The translations under genes were made by a program, and so were the position numbers. A stretch of 64,000 bases of DNA from Actinomadura livida. Its GTDB lineage: Bacteria; Actinomycetota; Actinomycetes; Streptosporangiales; Streptosporangiaceae. The notes under the pieces are model-generated. The model saw nothing but the letters and a program-made list of their open reading frames with translations. It was not told the origin of the DNA and made no database searches. The stretch is from assembly GCF_014648675.1 (NCBI RefSeq), contig NZ_BMRO01000007.1, positions 13,011 through 77,010 on the forward strand. Direction: 5' to 3'. Within the stretch, counting starts at the first letter, position 1. Each line of letters begins with the position of its first letter. Below, piece after piece: positions 25,970-33,880 of the stretch.

Positions 25970-26734
25970 TCAGCCCTCCAGCCGGCGCATCGCGGCGTGC
26001 ACGGCGTCGATCGTCGGGTGCGGCAGCTCGTGGACGATCATCCCGTCGGCCAGGAACAGCACCCGGTCGGCGTGCGCGGCGGCCACCGGGTCGTGCGTCA
26101 CCATGATCACCGTCTGGCCGTAGACGTCCACCGCGGTGCGCAGGAACTCCAGCACCTCGGCGCCCGACGCCGAGTCGAGGTTGCCGGTCGGCTCGTCGGC
26201 GAACAGCACCTCCGGCCGCGTCAGCAGCGCCCGCGCGACCGCGACCCGCTGCTGCTGCCCGCCCGACAGCTCGCCCGGCCGGTGCCCGAGCCGCTCGCGC
26301 AGCCCCAGCGCGTCCACGACCGTGTCGAACCACCGCTGGTCGGCGCGCCGCTTCCCGAGCCGCCCGGTGAGCCGGATGTTCTCCTCCGCCGTCAGCAGCG
26401 GCAGCAGGTTGAACGCCTGGAACACGAACCCCAGCCGGTCGCGGCGCAGCTTCGTGAGCCGCGTCCGCGACAGCCCGGTGATGTCCACGCCGCCGATCAG
26501 CACGGACCCGGACGACACCGTGTCGAGCCCGGCCATGCAGTGCAGGAACGTCGACTTCCCCGAGCCGGACGGCCCCATGATCGCGGTGAACCGGCCCCGG
26601 CGGAACGTCGCCGACACACCGCGCAGCGCCGTCACCGCACCGTCGCCCGACCCGTACGACTTGACCACGTCGCGGGCGACGGCGACGTGGTCGTGGACCT
26701 GCTCGGCGGGCGGTGCGGCCATAGATTGCGTCAT
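25970..26734 (-). CDS. ABC transporter ATP-binding protein (MacB/LolD type)
   Basis: 254 residues from ATG 26732-26734. Walker A GPSGSGKST, Q-loop VFQAFNLLPLLTAEENI, signature LSGGQQQRVAVARAL, Walker B VLFADEPTGNLD and switch His in MVTHDP are all intact. AFNLLP and EPTGNLDS are typical of the MacB/LolD/FtsE branch that energises FtsX-type permeases. It is the first gene of the two-gene operon. The start is uncertain because GGCGG is the only upstream purine run; ATG 26720-26722 would be four residues shorter. Confidence 0.92.
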   Translation of the reverse strand: MTQSMAAPPAEQVHDHVAVARDVVKSYGSGDGAVTALRGVSATFRRGRFTAIMGPSGSGKSTFLHCMAGLDTVSSGSVLIGGVDITGLSRTRLTKLRRDRLGFVFQAFNLLPLLTAEENIRLTGRLGKRRADQRWFDTVVDALGLRERLGHRPGELSGGQQQRVAVARALLTRPEVLFADEPTGNLDSASGAEVLEFLRTAVDVYGQTVIMVTHDPVAAAHADRVLFLADGMIVHELPHPTIDAVHAAMRRLEG

Positions 26735-26787
26735 GCCGCCAAGCAAACCGCCGGGACCCCCTCCGGCACATTGGCGCACGCTCCCCA

Positions 26788-26817
26788 CCGGCCGGTGGGG
26801 GCAGCCCCACCGGCCGG
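26788..26817. terminator. Strong hairpin between hydratase and ABC genes
   Basis: A perfect 13-bp stem, CCGGCCGGTGGGG (26788-26800) and its complement (26805-26817), with a GCAG loop. It overlaps an 18-nt palindrome CCCCACCGGCCGGTGGGG at 26783-26800. It sits seven bases past the stop of the leftward enoyl-CoA hydratase gene, so it should end that transcript and insulate the ABC operon. No U-run follows, as is usual in these genomes. Confidence 0.7.
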
Positions 26818-26824
26818 GTACGGG

Positions 26825-27610
26825 CTACCGGCCCTCGAACGCGGGCTGCTGCTTCTTCAGGAACGCCTCGGTCGCGTTGCGGTGGTCACTGGTCCCCGCG
26901 CACTCGTCCTGGAGCTCGGCCTCCCGCTCCAGCGACGACGCCAGATCGTGCGTCGCAGCGTGGTCGAGCGCCGCCTTCACCGCGCCGTAGGCGACCGTCG
27001 GACCCTCGGCGAGGCGGCGGGCCAGCTCCACCGACGCCGGGGCCAGCTCGTCCGCCGGGACGACCCGGTTCACCAGCCCGAGCTCCAGGGCGTCCTGCGC
27101 CTTGACCGGCTCGCCCAGCAGCAGCAGCTCGGCCGCCTTGGCTCGGCCTACGAGCCGCTGGAGCGTCCACGACATGCCGCTGTCGGGCGCGAGGCCGATC
27201 CCGGTGAACGCCGTCGCGAACCGCGCCTTGTCGGACGCGACGACCAGGTCGCACGCGAACGCCAGCGCCGCCCCCGCGCCTGCCGCAACGCCGTTCACCG
27301 CCGCCACGACCGGTTTACGCATGCCCGCTATCGCCAGCACGATCGGGTTGTAGTGCTTGCGGACCGTGTCGTCCAGGCCCTTGCCCGCGGCGAGGTTGTC
27401 ACCGTGCTCACGCAGGTCCTGCCCGGCGCAGAAGGCCCGCCCGGCCCCGGTGAGGATCACCGCGCGGGCCGCGGGGTCGGCCGCGGCGCGCACCACCGTC
27501 GCGCGCAGCAGCTCCTTCATCTCGGCCATCAGCGAATTCATACCGTCCGGGCGGTTAAGTGTGATTGTTCCCACACCGTCGGTCACGTCGTAGCGCACGG
27601 TCTCAGCCAT
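26825..27610 (-). CDS. Enoyl-CoA hydratase/isomerase family protein
   Basis: 261 residues from ATG 27608-27610. Crotonase-fold motifs: ITLNRPDGMNSL, GAGRAFCAGQDLREHG (first oxyanion-hole strand) and NGVAAGAGAALAFACDLVVASDKARFATAFTGIGLAPDSG. At the hydratase Glu144 position it has Ala, and Asp is present in the GLAPDSG segment, a pattern nearer to PaaG-type isomerases than to classic hydratases. FCAGQDL also matches PaaG-like proteins. Substrate unknown. Divergent from the DUF3117 gene with a 277-bp gap. Confidence 0.85.
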   Translation of the reverse strand: MAETVRYDVTDGVGTITLNRPDGMNSLMAEMKELLRATVVRAAADPAARAVILTGAGRAFCAGQDLREHGDNLAAGKGLDDTVRKHYNPIVLAIAGMRKPVVAAVNGVAAGAGAALAFACDLVVASDKARFATAFTGIGLAPDSGMSWTLQRLVGRAKAAELLLLGEPVKAQDALELGLVNRVVPADELAPASVELARRLAEGPTVAYGAVKAALDHAATHDLASSLEREAELQDECAGTSDHRNATEAFLKKQQPAFEGR

Positions 27611-27887
27611 CGGTGTCCTCCATGGTCCGCGGTAGATCTTCCCAGGCAACCATCGGTGAACCGGGGGGCGGCGGGCAAGGGGCCGCCGGCACTCGCCGGC
27701 ACATGGCCCGCGGGCGCCGATCCGCGCGCCTCCGGCGCACCGCTCGGCCGATCTGGAGGCTGATCGTTACCACTTCGCGCCCGGAAGACGAGATAATGGA
27801 CCACCTATTGATGACGCGGATGCGACACGCGGCCACGCGGCCAAGGGTGTGCGAGGCCGCGGCCCTACGCAGGAAGGGGATGCACGC
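27611..27887 (+). promoter_or_regulatory. Divergent intergenic region with a possible promoter for DUF3117
   Basis: 277 bp between the hydratase and DUF3117. On the plus strand, GATAAT at 27792-27797 is a good -10 box, but the only upstream candidate (TTACCA, 27767-27772) is 19 bp away, so the promoter is weak or uses another sigma factor. The rest contains no clear dyad or reading frame. Confidence 0.3.
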
Positions 27888-28055
27888 ATGGCGGCGATGA
27901 AGCCGCGGACGGGAGACGGTCCGCTCGAAGTGACCAAGGAGGGGCGCGGCATCGTCATGCGGGTTCCTCTCGAAGGCGGCGGACGTCTCGTGGTCGAGCT
28001 CTCCGCCGACGAGGCCAAGGAACTCGGCGACGCCATCAAGGAAGTCGTGGGCTGA
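27888..28055 (+). CDS. DUF3117 family protein
   Basis: 55 residues from ATG 27888, preceded by AGGAAGGGG. The sequence MAAMKPRTGDGPLEV, then GRGIVMRVPLEGGGRLVVEL and EAKELGDAIKEVVG is the nearly invariant DUF3117 protein of actinobacteria (Rv1211 in M. tuberculosis). It is small, soluble and highly conserved, but the function is unknown. A hairpin follows the stop, so it is monocistronic. Confidence 0.93.
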   Translation: MAAMKPRTGDGPLEVTKEGRGIVMRVPLEGGGRLVVELSADEAKELGDAIKEVVG

Positions 28056-28085
28056 CGACTCCGCCGATCCCGGCTTGCTGGTGAC

Positions 28086-28109
28086 GGTCCCGGCGGAACC
28101 GCCGGGGCC
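28086..28109 (+). terminator. Hairpin after DUF3117 gene
   Basis: CCCGGCGG (28089-28096) pairs with CCGCCGGG (28099-28106), and the stem can extend by a G-U and two more pairs to 28086-28109, enclosing a tight GAAC loop. It lies 30 bp after the DUF3117 stop and 47 bp before pepA. This fits a factor-independent terminator lacking a long U-run. Confidence 0.6.
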
Positions 28110-28155
28110 CTTGCCATTCCCGTAGGCAGCACGACTCACAGGGGGAACCGCCGCC

Positions 28156-29637
28156 ATGCCCATCGAGACCCGCTTGCACGGTGCCGGCGGCACCGTGTCG
28201 CAGACGGCGGTCGACCTCGACGCCGAGGTCGTCGCCGTCCCCGTCGGGCCGGGGCCGGTCGCGCCGGCGACCGAAGCGGCGGAGTCGCTGCCGTTCACGC
28301 TGGACGAGCTGCTCGCGCTCCACGACGCCAAGGGCGAGCCGGGCGAGATCACGTCCGCCCAGGTCCGCCTCGGCGACCGGGTGCGGGAGCTGCTGCTGTA
28401 CGGGGTGGGCCACGCGGCCCCGGCCGACCTGCGCAAGGCCGGCGCCGCACTGGCCCGCCGCGGCAAGGGCCGGACCGCGCTGGCCGCGGCCGCGCCGGCC
28501 GGCGTCTCCGCCGCCGCCCTGGCCGCCTTCGCCGAGGGCGCGCTGCTCGCCTGCTACGAATTCAAGATCGGGAAGCCGCCTGCGAAGAAGGCGGTCGGCA
28601 CGCTCGCCGTCGTCACCGAGGCGGGGCCGGTGGCCGACGCCCCGGCGATCGAGCTGGGCGCCACCCGCGCCCGGGCCACCGCGCTGGCCCGCGACCTCGC
28701 CAACACCCCGTCCCGCGAGAAGGACCCGTCCTGGCTCGCAGGGGAGGCCGAGCGGGTCGCCGCCGAGACCGGTCTCACCGTCCGCGTGCGCGGTGAGAAG
28801 GAACTCGTCGACGAGGGGTTCGGCGGCCTGGTGGCCGTGGGGGGCGGGTCGTCGCGCCCGCCCCGCCTGATCGAGCTGTCCTACGACCCGCGAGGCGCCG
28901 AGGGTGCTCCCGAGCGGCATGTCGTCCTGGTGGGCAAGGGCATCACGTTCGACACCGGCGGGCTGTCGCTCAAGCCCAACGAGGGCATGAAGACGATGAA
29001 GACCGACATGGCGGGCGGCGCGGCGGTCATCGCCGTGCTCAGCGCGCTGCGCGGTCTCGGCGTCCGCGCCCGCGTGACCGGCCTGATCGCCGCCGCGGAG
29101 AACATGCCGTCCGGGTCGTCCATGCGGCCCGGGGACGTCATCACCCACTACGGCGGGAAGACGTCGGAGGTGCTGAACACCGACGCCGAGGGACGCCTCG
29201 TCCTGGCGGACGCCCTCGCCTACGCGGACGCCGTGCTCGACCCCGACGTGGTCGTGGACGTGGCGACGCTGACCGGCGCGGCCAAGGTCGCGCTGGGCCT
29301 GCGGCATGCGGCGCTGTTCTCCACCGACGACGAGCTCGCCGCGGCGCTCACGAGCGCGGGGACGGCCGCCGGGGACCCGGTGTGGCGGCTGCCGCTCGTC
29401 GCCGACTACCGCGCCGCCATCGACTCCGACGTCGCCGACATCAACAACATCGGCCGCGGCGGCTACGGCGGCGGCTCCATCACGGCGGCGCTGTTCCTGC
29501 GCGAGTTCGTCGGCGAGCGCCCCTGGGCGCACCTGGACATCGCCGGCCCCGGCCGCGCCACCTCCGACGACGCCGAGATCACCCGCGGCGCGACGGGCTT
29601 CGGCACCCGCCTCCTGCTCGACTGGCTGACCGCCTGA
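28156..29637 (+). CDS. pepA: Leucyl aminopeptidase (M17 family)
   Basis: 493 residues. It removes N-terminal amino acids using two metal ions. The catalytic domain has GKGITFDTGGLSLKP (metal Asp), the Lys in KTDMAGGAAVI, and the signature NTDAEGRLVLADAL. The first about 170 residues form the divergent N-terminal alpha/beta domain. GGGGGAAC precedes the ATG at 28156. Length is right for the family. It follows DUF3117 but is separated from it by a hairpin. Confidence 0.95.
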   Translation: MPIETRLHGAGGTVSQTAVDLDAEVVAVPVGPGPVAPATEAAESLPFTLDELLALHDAKGEPGEITSAQVRLGDRVRELLLYGVGHAAPADLRKAGAALARRGKGRTALAAAAPAGVSAAALAAFAEGALLACYEFKIGKPPAKKAVGTLAVVTEAGPVADAPAIELGATRARATALARDLANTPSREKDPSWLAGEAERVAAETGLTVRVRGEKELVDEGFGGLVAVGGGSSRPPRLIELSYDPRGAEGAPERHVVLVGKGITFDTGGLSLKPNEGMKTMKTDMAGGAAVIAVLSALRGLGVRARVTGLIAAAENMPSGSSMRPGDVITHYGGKTSEVLNTDAEGRLVLADALAYADAVLDPDVVVDVATLTGAAKVALGLRHAALFSTDDELAAALTSAGTAAGDPVWRLPLVADYRAAIDSDVADINNIGRGGYGGGSITAALFLREFVGERPWAHLDIAGPGRATSDDAEITRGATGFGTRLLLDWLTA

Positions 29638-29668
29638 CGGCCTCCCGCGCGGGGTGACCGCGCCGGAG

Positions 29669-30376
29669 TCACTTCGTGCGGCGGTCGATCACCGGGACGC
29701 GGTGGCGCGCCCTTGCCTCCTTGACGATCCGCGGGAGGTTCGCGTCCCAGTTCCGCTCGACCGCGAAGCACCACTGGACGGCCTCGGCCGTGACCGGCAC
29801 GTCCCGCATGGTCATCGCCACCAGCTGCGGCCGTCCGGAGGTGCGGGCCATCTCGACGAGTTCCGGGGTGCGGAGGAACACGACGTAGTCCAGCTCGCCC
29901 CGGCGGGTGCCGTCGAGGCCGCGCCGCAGGGCCGCGATCGCCTGGACGTCCGCCCAGGGCAGCGTCTTCCCGGCGCGGCGGGGCAGCGGCCAGCGCGCGG
30001 TGCGGCGCACGCCGTCCGCGTCCAGTTCCAGCACGGGGCGGCGCGCCGCCATCTGCCCGGCCGACAGGAACAGCCCCGTGCCGAACAGCGCGAGCCCGGC
30101 GAAGCCGAAGATCGAGAACATGACGCCGCCGAGGGTGGCGCCGCCCGTCACGCCGCCCGCGACGAACGCGGCCGACGCGGCGAGCAGGATCAGGGACGCG
30201 ACGAGCAGCCAGACGTCCCGCCACGTCACCCTGACCCGGACGGCGAACGGCTCGCCCGCACCGGCGCGGGCCCCCCCGCCTTCTTCGGAGAGGCTCTCCT
30301 CATGCGCGGCTTCGTCAGGCGCGGCTTCGTCGGGGGCGGCTGCGTCAGAAGTGGCCTTGCCGGGGGCGGCTTCCAT
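29669..30376 (-). CDS. Membrane protein with PH-like domain
   Basis: 235 residues. The first about 40 are acidic, Ala/Glu/Asp-rich and repetitive (AAPDEAAPDEAA). Two membrane helices span about residues 52-75 and 80-105. The rest is a compact cytoplasmic beta domain (VLELDADGVRRTARWPLPRRAGKTLPWADVQAI), which resembles bacterial PH-like domains linked to paired TM helices (STM3941-like). It is convergent with pepA and lies just after the O-methyltransferase gene on the same strand (6 bp apart), probably as one operon. Function unknown. Confidence 0.7.
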   Translation of the reverse strand: MEAAPGKATSDAAAPDEAAPDEAAHEESLSEEGGGARAGAGEPFAVRVRVTWRDVWLLVASLILLAASAAFVAGGVTGGATLGGVMFSIFGFAGLALFGTGLFLSAGQMAARRPVLELDADGVRRTARWPLPRRAGKTLPWADVQAIAALRRGLDGTRRGELDYVVFLRTPELVEMARTSGRPQLVAMTMRDVPVTAEAVQWCFAVERNWDANLPRIVKEARARHRVPVIDRRTK

Positions 30377-30382
30377 CGGGGG

Positions 30383-31015
30383 TCAGCCGCTCTTCACCGC
30401 GCACAGCAGGCCGTCGCCCACCGGGAGCAGCATCGGGACGAGGCGCTCGTCGTCGCGGACCATCCGGTGCACCTCGCGGATCGCCTCGGTGTCGGGGTCG
30501 CGCCGGTTCGGGTCGGCGACCCGGTCGTGCCACAGCGCGTTGTCGAACGCGACCACGCCGCCCGGCCGCAGCAGCCGCAGCGCGGCGGTCAGGTACTCGG
30601 GGTACTCGCGCTTCTGCGCGTCGCAGAACACCAGGTCGTAGGCGCCGTCGGTGAGCCGCGGCAGCACCTCCAGCGCCGGCCCGGTGATCATCCGGGTGCG
30701 GAAGGAGCCGAGGCCGGCCTCCAGGTACGCCTGCTTCGCCATCCGCTGGTGCTCGGGGTCGATGTCGACGCTCGTCAGCACCGCGTCCTTCGGCATCCCC
30801 CGCATCAGCCAGATGCCGGACACGCCGCAGCCGGAGCCGACCTCCACGACCGTCCGGGCGCCGAGCAGCGTCGCGAGGAAGCGCAGCGCGGACCCGGCGG
30901 CCGCGCCGATCGGCACGGCGCCGACCTCCTCGCCGCGGCGCCTGGCGTTCAGGAGCGACTCGTCTTCGGGGAGGTAATCCTCCACATAGGCCCGGGTGGC
31001 CTGAACGGCGTCGAT
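30383..31015 (-). CDS. O-methyltransferase (class I SAM-dependent)
   Basis: About 200-210 residues. The AdoMet fold shows VVEVGSGCGVSGIWLMRGMP, LTSVDIDPEHQRMAKQAY, YDLVFCDAQKREYPEYL and VAFDNALWHDRV, like catechol-type O-methyltransferases (Rv1220c in the same position in M. tuberculosis). The only canonical start is a GTG at 30983-30985, but family-like sequence (AIDAVQATRAYVEDYLPED) continues upstream. AGGAGG at 31021-31026 is five bases before an ATC codon at 31013-31015, given here as the likely start; no ATG, GTG or TTG lies between the upstream stop and the GTG. Divergent from sigE. Confidence 0.85.
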   Translation of the reverse strand: MDAVQATRAYVEDYLPEDESLLNARRRGEEVGAVPIGAAAGSALRFLATLLGARTVVEVGSGCGVSGIWLMRGMPKDAVLTSVDIDPEHQRMAKQAYLEAGLGSFRTRMITGPALEVLPRLTDGAYDLVFCDAQKREYPEYLTAALRLLRPGGVVAFDNALWHDRVADPNRRDPDTEAIREVHRMVRDDERLVPMLLPVGDGLLCAVKSG

Positions 31016-31073
31016 GGCTGCCTCCTCGCGGGACCCCCGCCTGGGTCATGCTGGAAAGACCATATCGCTGACA

Positions 31074-31100
31074 GGGAACCAACTGGAGTTTCAGCGCGTT
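31074..31100 (+). promoter_or_regulatory. SigE-type promoter upstream of sigE
   Basis: GGGAACC at 31074-31080, exactly 16 bases, then CGTT at 31097-31100. This equals the consensus known for mycobacterial SigE/SigH-type ECF promoters (GGGAACC, 15-16 nt, CGTT). It predicts transcription starting near 31107, about 130 bases ahead of the sigE start codon, and so positive autoregulation. Promoter use is inferred from the match. Confidence 0.72.
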
Positions 31101-31236
31101 GTAACGGCGGAAGGAATCCGCTCACGAGCGGGTTGAACCCACGAGTACCGAGTCGGTATAGACCGCCCCAGCCCAGGCGAGACCGTGCCGTTCCAAGGCG
31201 AGACCTTGGCTCACGAGAGAGGAACAGCCCGGCACC

Positions 31237-31971
31237 ATGGGAGTCGCAGCACTCAGTTTCAGAAGCGCTGTGGGGGTCGGCCCCAGACAAGGGGTGGGCA
31301 GTGGCACGAGCGCTCGCGAGAACGCCCCCGAGGCGGAATGGGCTCCGCCGTCCTGGGACGAGGTCGTCCGCGATCATTCCGCCCGCGTCTACCGGCTCGC
31401 CTACCGGCTGACCGGCAACCAGCACGACGCGGAAGACCTCACGCAGGAGGTCTTCGTCCGCGTGTTCCGTTCCTTGTCGAACTACACGCCGGGCACGTTC
31501 GAGGGCTGGCTGCACCGGATCACCACGAACCTGTTCCTCGACATGGCGCGGCGCCGCCAGCGCATCCGCTTCGAGGGCCTCGGCGACGACGCCGCCGAAC
31601 GCCTCCAGGGCCGCGAGCCGACCCCGGCGCAGGCGTTCGACGACACCAACTTCGACGCCGACGTGCAGGAGGCGCTCGACGCGCTGGCACCGGAGTACCG
31701 GGCCGCCGTCGTGCTGTGCGACATCGAGGGACTGTCCTACGAGGAGATCTCCGCGACACTCGGCGTCAAGCTCGGCACCGTGCGCAGCCGCATCCACCGG
31801 GGGCGGGCGCAGCTGCGCGGGGCGCTGGAGCACCGCGCGCCGACCCGCCGCAGGCCCGGCACCAGGAACGAGTACCAGGCGCTGCAGGCGATGGAGACCG
31901 CGGAGCACGAGGAGACTACGGGGGGCGTGCACCTGGCGGGCGGCGTTCGGCCGCAGCCCGAGGGCGTGTAA
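31237..31971 (+). CDS. sigE: ECF sigma factor SigE
   Basis: 244 residues. Region 2 has [29 protein letters not shown] and W-rich [18 protein letters not shown]; region 4 has [45 protein letters not shown]. This fits the SigE group of envelope-stress sigma factors (ECF02/ECF-E). It opens a cluster sigE, anti-sigma, RseB-like, htrA and tatB, the same order as Rv1221-Rv1224 with one extra gene. The N-terminal about 37 residues before [10 protein letters not shown] are low-complexity. A SigE-type promoter lies upstream. Confidence 0.93.
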   Translation: MGVAALSFRSAVGVGPRQGVGSGTSARENAPEAEWAPPSWDEVVRDHSARVYRLAYRLTGNQHDAEDLTQEVFVRVFRSLSNYTPGTFEGWLHRITTNLFLDMARRRQRIRFEGLGDDAAERLQGREPTPAQAFDDTNFDADVQEALDALAPEYRAAVVLCDIEGLSYEEISATLGVKLGTVRSRIHRGRAQLRGALEHRAPTRRRPGTRNEYQALQAMETAEHEETTGGVHLAGGVRPQPEGV

Positions 31972-32062
31972 GTGTAACTCTAGATCCAGGTCCGAGTCTG
32001 GCTTTGCCTACCGCGCGCGGGACGGGACCGCGCGCCCGATGGAACGGAACGACGGAGGCGGC

Positions 32063-32668
32063 GTGAGTTGTCTGGGGGAGCGTCTGACCGCTCTGGTCGA
32101 CGGTGAGCTGGGGCACGAGGAGCGCGACCGCGTCCTCGCCCACCTCGCGGGCTGCGCCCAGTGCAAGGACGAGGTCACCGCGCTGCGCCTGCTCAAGGGG
32201 CGGCTGCGCGGCCTGTCGGACGCCCCGCTCGCCGACGAGACCGGCGGCCTCCCGTCCGACGACTTCCTGACCCGCCTGCGCTCCCTCGCCGCTTACGCCG
32301 ATCCCGCCGACGACTCTCCGCACGCACCTCCGCCCGGCCCGCCCGCGCGGCACTCCGCCCGGCCGGTCCGGCCGTCCGCACGTCCCGTGCGGGCCCGGCC
32401 CGCCGCGCGTGCGCACGGCGGCCGCCCCGGGCACGCGGCGGTCCTGCCCGCCCAGCCGCGGCGCCGCTACCTCGTCCTCGGCGCCGCCACCCTGTTCATC
32501 GGGCTCGGCACCGCGTCCTACGCCGCCGGCGGGCGGCAGGAGGCGCCGAGCGTCACGCCCGCCTTCGACCGCTTCGCCGTCGAGCACGCGCTGACCGCCG
32601 GCGACGCGCCGCTGACCGACCCGCTCACCGACCCGTCCTCGCGGGTCCCGGTCGCTCCGGGGCCGTGA
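32063..32668 (+). CDS. rseA: Anti-sigma factor with zinc-binding ZAS domain (RseA-like)
   Basis: 201 residues from the GTG at 32063 (GGAGG four bases upstream); ATG 32039 lacks a ribosome site. The ZAS motif HLAGCAQC gives His27, Cys31 and Cys34, typical of redox or stress-sensing anti-sigma factors. A Pro/Arg-rich linker (about residues 84-135) leads to one membrane helix (LVLGAATLFIGLGTASYAAG, about 140-158), unlike soluble mycobacterial RseA, so it is membrane-tethered like E. coli RseA. It should hold SigE until the envelope signal releases it. Overlaps the next gene by GTGA. Confidence 0.85.
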   Translation: MSCLGERLTALVDGELGHEERDRVLAHLAGCAQCKDEVTALRLLKGRLRGLSDAPLADETGGLPSDDFLTRLRSLAAYADPADDSPHAPPPGPPARHSARPVRPSARPVRARPAARAHGGRPGHAAVLPAQPRRRYLVLGAATLFIGLGTASYAAGGRQEAPSVTPAFDRFAVEHALTAGDAPLTDPLTDPSSRVPVAPGP

Positions 32669-33771
32669 GCGCGAGGGCCGTGCTCGGCCGGGGACGGCGC
32701 CGCTCCGTGCTCGCCTGCGGTCTCGCGGGGGCTCTCGCGCTGGCCGCGGCGCTCGCGGGCGAACCCGCCGCGGCACGGGACGTCCGCAGCGACCCGCGCG
32801 CCGTGGCGCTGCTGCGCGCCGCCGCCGACGCCGCGAGCCGCGTCCCGTACCAGGGCAGGCGGTTCCTCACGACGGCGAGCCGCAGCCGCTCCATGACGTC
32901 CCGGGTGTCGGTCGCCCACACCCCCGGCGACGGCATCCGCTACCGGTCGGGGACCGCCCAGCGGGGCTACCGGCCCGAGTCCGCCGCCGGGGACACGACC
33001 GGCTTCACCCCGGAGACGCTCGCCCTGCTGACCCGCAACTACTCGGTGGTCCGCGCCGAGGACTCCGCGGTCTGCGGCAGGCGCGCCCGCGTCGTCGAGG
33101 CCCGCCGCGCGGACGGCAGCCCCGCCGGGCGCTTCTGGATCGACGCCGAGACCGGGCTGATGCTGCACCGCGAGCTGATCGACGCCACCGGGCGCGCCGT
33201 CGTGATGACCGGCTTCACCGAGATCAGCTTCACCGAGCCGCCGCCGGAGCCCGCGGTGCTCGACGGTCCCCGCAACGGGCTCGCGCGGTTCCCCGGGCGC
33301 GGCGGGACCCGGTCCGGCGGCGAGGAGGCCGCCGCCCAGTGGGGCGACGAACTGGACCGTGCCGACCTCGACGGGCTGCGCGAGCTCGGCTGGCCCGTCC
33401 CCGACGACCTGCCGGGGCGGCTCACCCTCCACGACGCCCGCCGCGACGCGGGCGGCGGCACCGTCCACCTCAGCTACTCCGACGGCCTCGCCGCCGTCTC
33501 GGTGTTCGTCCAGCCCGGCAGGCTGGACGAGGCGGCCATGGACGGCTGGCAGAAGACCGTCAGGCGCGGCCGGACGGTGTACCGTGCCGGTTCGCTGCGG
33601 CACTGGGCCGTCTCGGCGGACGACGGCTACGTGGTCACGGTGCTGACCGACGCCCCGCAGAGCACGGCCGAGGCGGTCGCGGCGCACCTGCCCAGGGAGG
33701 CCGACCCCTTCTGGTCGCGGCTGTCGCGCGGCGCCCGCAGGCTCACCGCCGCGGCCAACCCGTTCGACTGA
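32665..33771 (+). CDS. RseB/MucB-like sigma-E regulatory protein (secreted)
   Basis: 368 residues from a GTG overlapping the anti-sigma stop. An N-terminal signal (RRRSVLACGLAGALALAAALAGEPAAA) targets it outside the membrane. The body fits the MucB/RseB lipoprotein-carrier-like fold: VPYQGRRFLTTA, YSVVRAEDSAVCGRRARVVEA, GRFWIDAETGLMLHRELID, then a second domain (GLRELGWPVPDDLPGRLTL). RseB shields the anti-sigma factor from proteolysis in proteobacteria. Its position between rseA-like and htrA genes makes the same role likely here. Confidence 0.82.
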   Translation: MSARAVLGRGRRRSVLACGLAGALALAAALAGEPAAARDVRSDPRAVALLRAAADAASRVPYQGRRFLTTASRSRSMTSRVSVAHTPGDGIRYRSGTAQRGYRPESAAGDTTGFTPETLALLTRNYSVVRAEDSAVCGRRARVVEARRADGSPAGRFWIDAETGLMLHRELIDATGRAVVMTGFTEISFTEPPPEPAVLDGPRNGLARFPGRGGTRSGGEEAAAQWGDELDRADLDGLRELGWPVPDDLPGRLTLHDARRDAGGGTVHLSYSDGLAAVSVFVQPGRLDEAAMDGWQKTVRRGRTVYRAGSLRHWAVSADDGYVVTVLTDAPQSTAEAVAAHLPREADPFWSRLSRGARRLTAAANPFD

Positions 33772-33880
33772 ACGAGATGATCACTTATGGGCGAGCGTAT
33801 CGACAGAAGGTCTTATGCTCCTCACATGCCGTTGCGGGCACGATGAGCACGGATGAACAGGACCATGCTCGGTAGGAGAG

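Noticed and set aside
23533..26106. Long plus-strand frames over the ABC transporter genes
   Set aside because: They are shadows of the permease and ATPase on the minus strand; composition is Arg/Gly/His-rich with no recognisable motif.
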